Assembly: GCF_003362805.1 (NCBI RefSeq) | Contig: NZ_QNQT01000001.1 | Location: 992,001 to 1,056,000, forward strand | Origin: Neobacillus piezotolerans | GTDB taxonomy: Bacteria > Bacillota > Bacilli > Bacillales > Cytobacillaceae | DNA length: 64,000 nt | Direction: 5' to 3' | Shown here: one piece after another, positions 62,301 to 64,000 of the stretch | Position numbering within the stretch: the first letter of the stretch is position 1 | Layout: the number at the start of each line of letters is the position of its first letter | The notes under the pieces: model-generated | What the model was told of the DNA's origin: nothing | Seen by the model: only the letters and a program-made list of their open reading frames with translations | Database searches by the model: none | Made by a program: the position numbers and the translations under genes

Positions 62301-62400
62301 AAGAAAAGGTCCGAGGGGAGAGTTTTATGGATGTTCTAACTTTAAGGATGGCTGTAGAAATACAAAAGATATTAAAGAAAGCATAACTTCCTGGTGGTAA
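59314..62400 (+). CDS. UvrD/helicase-IV-like helicase with nuclease-like insert and zinc fingers
   Basis: A 1028-residue superfamily 1 helicase. Walker A is G-A-G-S-G-K-T near 240, motif II D-E-Y-Q-D near 662, later motifs T-A-H-K-S-K-G-L-E near 850 and Y-V-A-M-T-R-T near 895. Between motifs Ia and II an insert (about 440-530) has E-E-V-M-V-A-N-F-L and K-P-D-F-Y-L-P-E-Y-G-I-Y-I-E-H, a PD-(D/E)xK-like nuclease pattern with His in place of the last Lys. The C-terminus has two topoisomerase-type C4 zinc fingers (C-P-R-C, C-S-N, and C-T-S-C). ATG 59314 follows GGGGGAG; the 59293 start would include that site. Confidence 0.88.
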   Translation: MPDNSLFKTIMSFLILLRNKPALKRELQKMFEANKEIESIIYKIEYSPIFIPVEYCEEVKVKQAESIFKANQMNIFHSSKKAKEYIYRYLSESKSEDISRLEADYIVVCSLYLDKVNSLEVKIRETNEKLEQHYKAVATFNKLIEDQPRYISNSDFHKIKGENIATYTFFHKNNPNRSDVAQFLEIFKKFDKEFTTKYNEAFVKKELVEKDEFFSDIDGKSLDQQQRRAIITDEDGNLIVAGAGSGKTLTISGKVKYLVETKDVNPEEILLVSFTRKAAEEMRERIKNKLDIDVDVNTFHSLGRKIIAKEKSRMPDVEENAVQIIKGYFETEMYDDPTQLKRMIEYFGYYLNIPIDIEEFENLGQAFHYQKNLDLQTLRSKYEGQLLEQGEPGYFDDRGQMEFESIKNGVRYVKEKTEEWRQRRLTIAGEKVKSLEEVMVANFLFLNGIDYVYEENYPFNTATETYRQYKPDFYLPEYGIYIEHFGITKEGTAPWLSEFEERKYIEGIEWKRQVHNENQTELVETYSYWNKDGMLLELLRRRLLERGVEFKEVDFIDIFNKIYDTENSNHFDEFIKFITSFINLFKSNGYQAEMFDEFIKGLNNKNLFFYNRTKLFLEITKPVYSFYQGQLTKINKIDFNDMINLATDAVLKGKVNFPYKYIIIDEYQDVSVSRFNLINQIRKITGAKVLAVGDDWQSIFRFAGSDINLFTKFKKYFEHSEMLKIENTYRNSQELINVAGSFVMKNRKQISKNLTSNKRNNDPLKLYGYIGEEVYRTLKYVIEEIVEEYGEKAEIMLLGRNNFDIQVVGKDEEFKVIPTKDGVKIRHNKYPGLSMFFLTAHKSKGLEAENVIIINASNGNTGFPNRMADDPILSLVLTAPDEFLFAEERRLFYVAMTRTKNNTYILIPDMNMSSFVKELKDSYSINYKIIEGNTIVSDNPKCPRCIEGHLMLRENNSSKERFLGCSNYPLCEHTIKDIRVMENPIKCTSCGGYLVRRKGPRGEFYGCSNFKDGCRNTKDIKESITSWW

Positions 62401-62446
62401 CAGGTTCGGTTTTCGAGTACAAAAACTTTATTTCGCATACAAATTA

Positions 62447-62485
62447 GCAGACCAATTCGCAACTGAATTGGTCTGCATCTTTTTG
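62447..62485 (+). terminator. Terminator of the helicase gene
   Basis: GCAGACCAATTC and GAATTGGTCTGC form a perfect 12-bp stem around GCAACT, followed by ATCTTTTTG. Confidence 0.9.
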
Positions 62486-62712
62486 TTTTATATCAGGGTT
62501 TTTAGTGCATTTAAGGGTGTTTTTATACCCGAATTCGCCCCCCTTTTAGTACGATGACAAAAGTTTATTGTAGTGTGCAAATTCGTATGCTAATTTGCTA
62601 TACCGATTAGTGTATTAAAAACGGCAAGCGAATTTTTTGGATATTTATGTTAATATAATAGGGAGTCTTATTGAAAAAACGGGAGTTTAATTCAGGTTAG
62701 GAGAGTACTAAA

Positions 62713-63654
62713 ATGAAAAATAAAATGAACATTTTATGCTTACTTTTAACAATCACCTTTATGGTTGGTTGTACCAACGTAGAAGATAAATCCAATACAG
62801 TTGTAGGGACAGATTCACAAAAAGCAGTCGCAGCCGAAGGAAATAATAATAATGTAATAGAAGAAACTGTCACCAAGGTTTCAGAAGAAACGGCAACCCA
62901 ACCGAATAATGAACTTTTCCCAGGCTACAAACTTATTGAAGTTGATGGCGGTGATTTATCTGGACATCGTGAACCTAACGTTGTTGTTGACATTGGGTAT
63001 GGTGATCGAGAATATTGGGCATTTACGAATGAATACGGGCAACTAGTGCGTGTCATTACTGCTGAAATCATCCTACAGGATGACAGTACCGAACCAGTAT
63101 TATCGTCCGGCAGATACTATTCTGATGAGGCAAAGGTTCCGGGTGTCGAAAGTGACGCTTTAGATGAAGGACATATCATTGCTGATTCTCTCGGAGGGGT
63201 ATCAAATGCTTATAATATTACTCCGCAAGATAGCATACTCAATCGGCACGGTGATCAAGCTTATATGGAAGATTCAATCAGGAGAGCGGGTGGTGCTACT
63301 GACTTTGAAGCGATTATTACGTATCCGAATACCAAAACACAGATTCCTTCGAGTTATCAATATACTTATACACTAATGGGCAACAAGATCGTTGATAAAT
63401 TTGATAACTTGAATCCTGACAAAGTAAACGAATCACTCGGTTTAACTGACAGTGAAGCAGTTGAGGGAACTGAACCAGCCGAATCAGCAGGGTCAAACAC
63501 AAACGTTGATATTTCTAGCGTTGATACAAACGGCAATGGACAGGTGACAATCAAAGAAGCAAAAGATGCAGGTTTTAAAATGCCAATAACGAGCGATCAT
63601 TGGTTATACCCATATATGGATGATCGTGATAACGATGGTATGGTAGGTGAGTAA
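62713..63654 (+). CDS. Lipoprotein DNA/RNA non-specific endonuclease with Ca-binding tail
   Basis: A 313-residue lipoprotein. The lipobox is V-G-C near residue 20. A low-complexity linker leads to the nuclease domain (about 80-240): D-E-G-H-I-I-A near 156 is the D-R-G-H-type catalytic motif (Glu for Arg), with the metal Asn in Y-N-I-T-P-Q and N-R-H-G-D. The C-terminal D-T-N-G-N-G-Q and D-R-D-N-D-G loops are Ca2+-binding, EF-hand/Excalibur-like. It should be anchored outside and cut entering or surrounding DNA and RNA. AT-rich; in the defence region but with a possible housekeeping role. Confidence 0.85.
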   Translation: MKNKMNILCLLLTITFMVGCTNVEDKSNTVVGTDSQKAVAAEGNNNNVIEETVTKVSEETATQPNNELFPGYKLIEVDGGDLSGHREPNVVVDIGYGDREYWAFTNEYGQLVRVITAEIILQDDSTEPVLSSGRYYSDEAKVPGVESDALDEGHIIADSLGGVSNAYNITPQDSILNRHGDQAYMEDSIRRAGGATDFEAIITYPNTKTQIPSSYQYTYTLMGNKIVDKFDNLNPDKVNESLGLTDSEAVEGTEPAESAGSNTNVDISSVDTNGNGQVTIKEAKDAGFKMPITSDHWLYPYMDDRDNDGMVGE

Positions 63655-63837
63655 ACTATAGAACTTTGAGACTACTATAAAGAAAGTTCATAGCATAATA
63701 CTCTGAGCTTTCTAGTGTGCTAATTTTCCTGCTGAAGATCTGCTAATTCATCTGTGGATTTTCCGTCCGAAAGCACTTCAAGTTCGAATTTTATACTTCA
63801 AATTTTTCTGTTTTTATTATTAACACTTCTCTGTATG

Positions 63838-64000
63838 CATCGGCTTAAACCAGCAGGCAGCAAATGATGCCTTTTCCGAATTCCTTAATGAAGAAAAGTT
63901 AAACGGTAATCAAGTCAGGTTTGTAAAGCTATTATCGATTATGTAGTAAAGAATGGCACTCTTGAGAAAAAAGTGTTACAAGAAGATTCATTCCGGACTC
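63838..64000 (+). pseudogene. Broken second copy of the hsdR 3' part (runs off window)
   Basis: The 163 bases to the window edge match 57426-57590 of hsdR at most positions (starting at the I-G-L-x-Q-x-A-A-N segment and passing through F-S-E-F-L-N-E-E). One A is missing after V-K-L (AAGCTATTATCG against AAGCTAATTATCG), which shifts the frame. No start or ribosome site. It is a fragment left by an earlier R gene or by a duplication. Confidence 0.85.

Overview
The window looks like part of a chromosome of a spore-forming, low-to-moderate GC Gram-positive of the family Bacillaceae. The signs are strong AGGAGG-type ribosome binding sites, many TTG/GTG starts, dense Rho-independent terminators, RsbR-type stressosome proteins, a SpoVB-like flippase, a gamma-SASP-like spore protein, DUF3231, an SdpR/SdpI pair and NarL-type two-component pairs. 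No rRNA, tRNA, CRISPR array or complete insertion sequence was seen.

Region 1 (1-40.3 kb) is ordinary, fairly GC-balanced chromosome made of short transcription units. It holds a FixH-like lipoprotein fragment next to a two-component pair, a Nudix hydrolase, two RsbR paralogues, a DUF421 membrane protein, a GIY-YIG nuclease, a RelA/SpoT-type HD hydrolase, sdpR-sdpI, a second-copy MurG, an HtrA/trypsin-like protease and a polysaccharide flippase. Further on come a cupredoxin, PadR-HAAS, TraX, an M15 peptidase lipoprotein, a second two-component pair, an ankyrin-TPR fusion, an acyl-CoA synthetase, a TubZ/FtsZ-like GTPase, a TRIC channel and an ECF sigma/anti-sigma pair. The most striking item here is a tandem pair of peroxiredoxin genes (11.7-12.9 kb). 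Each has an in-frame TGA exactly where the catalytic peroxidatic cysteine belongs, followed at the right distance by a SECIS-like hairpin with GG in its loop. They are best read as selenoproteins, so the host should encode selA, selB, selC and selD elsewhere.

Three intergenic tandem arrays punctuate region 1. Two have different sequences (4.68-5.07 kb and 17.34-18.05 kb) but the same 52-bp period and the same internal layout: 8-bp arm, 11-nt loop, 8-bp arm, 25-nt spacer. The third (13.54-13.77 kb) has a 21-bp period.

Region 2 (about 40.7-64 kb) is visibly more AT-rich and reads as a genome-defence and mobile island. It contains an XRE-HNH-MazG-like operon, a DUF5677 gene, a five-gene operon of NurA nuclease, HerA translocase, a 50-residue protein, an SMC/Rad50-like ATPase and a winged-helix protein, then a complete type I restriction-modification system (hsdM-hsdS-hsdR). 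After these come a UvrD/helicase-IV-like protein with an embedded nuclease-like segment and zinc fingers, a lipoprotein DNA/RNA nuclease, and at the right edge a broken second copy of the hsdR 3' end. The NurA-HerA-SMC operon is the best candidate here for an undescribed defence system: it brings together the parts of an archaeal-type DNA end-resection machine in a compact, translationally coupled operon. Pseudogenes, decayed stretches and duplicated fragments between these genes fit an island with a history of recombination.
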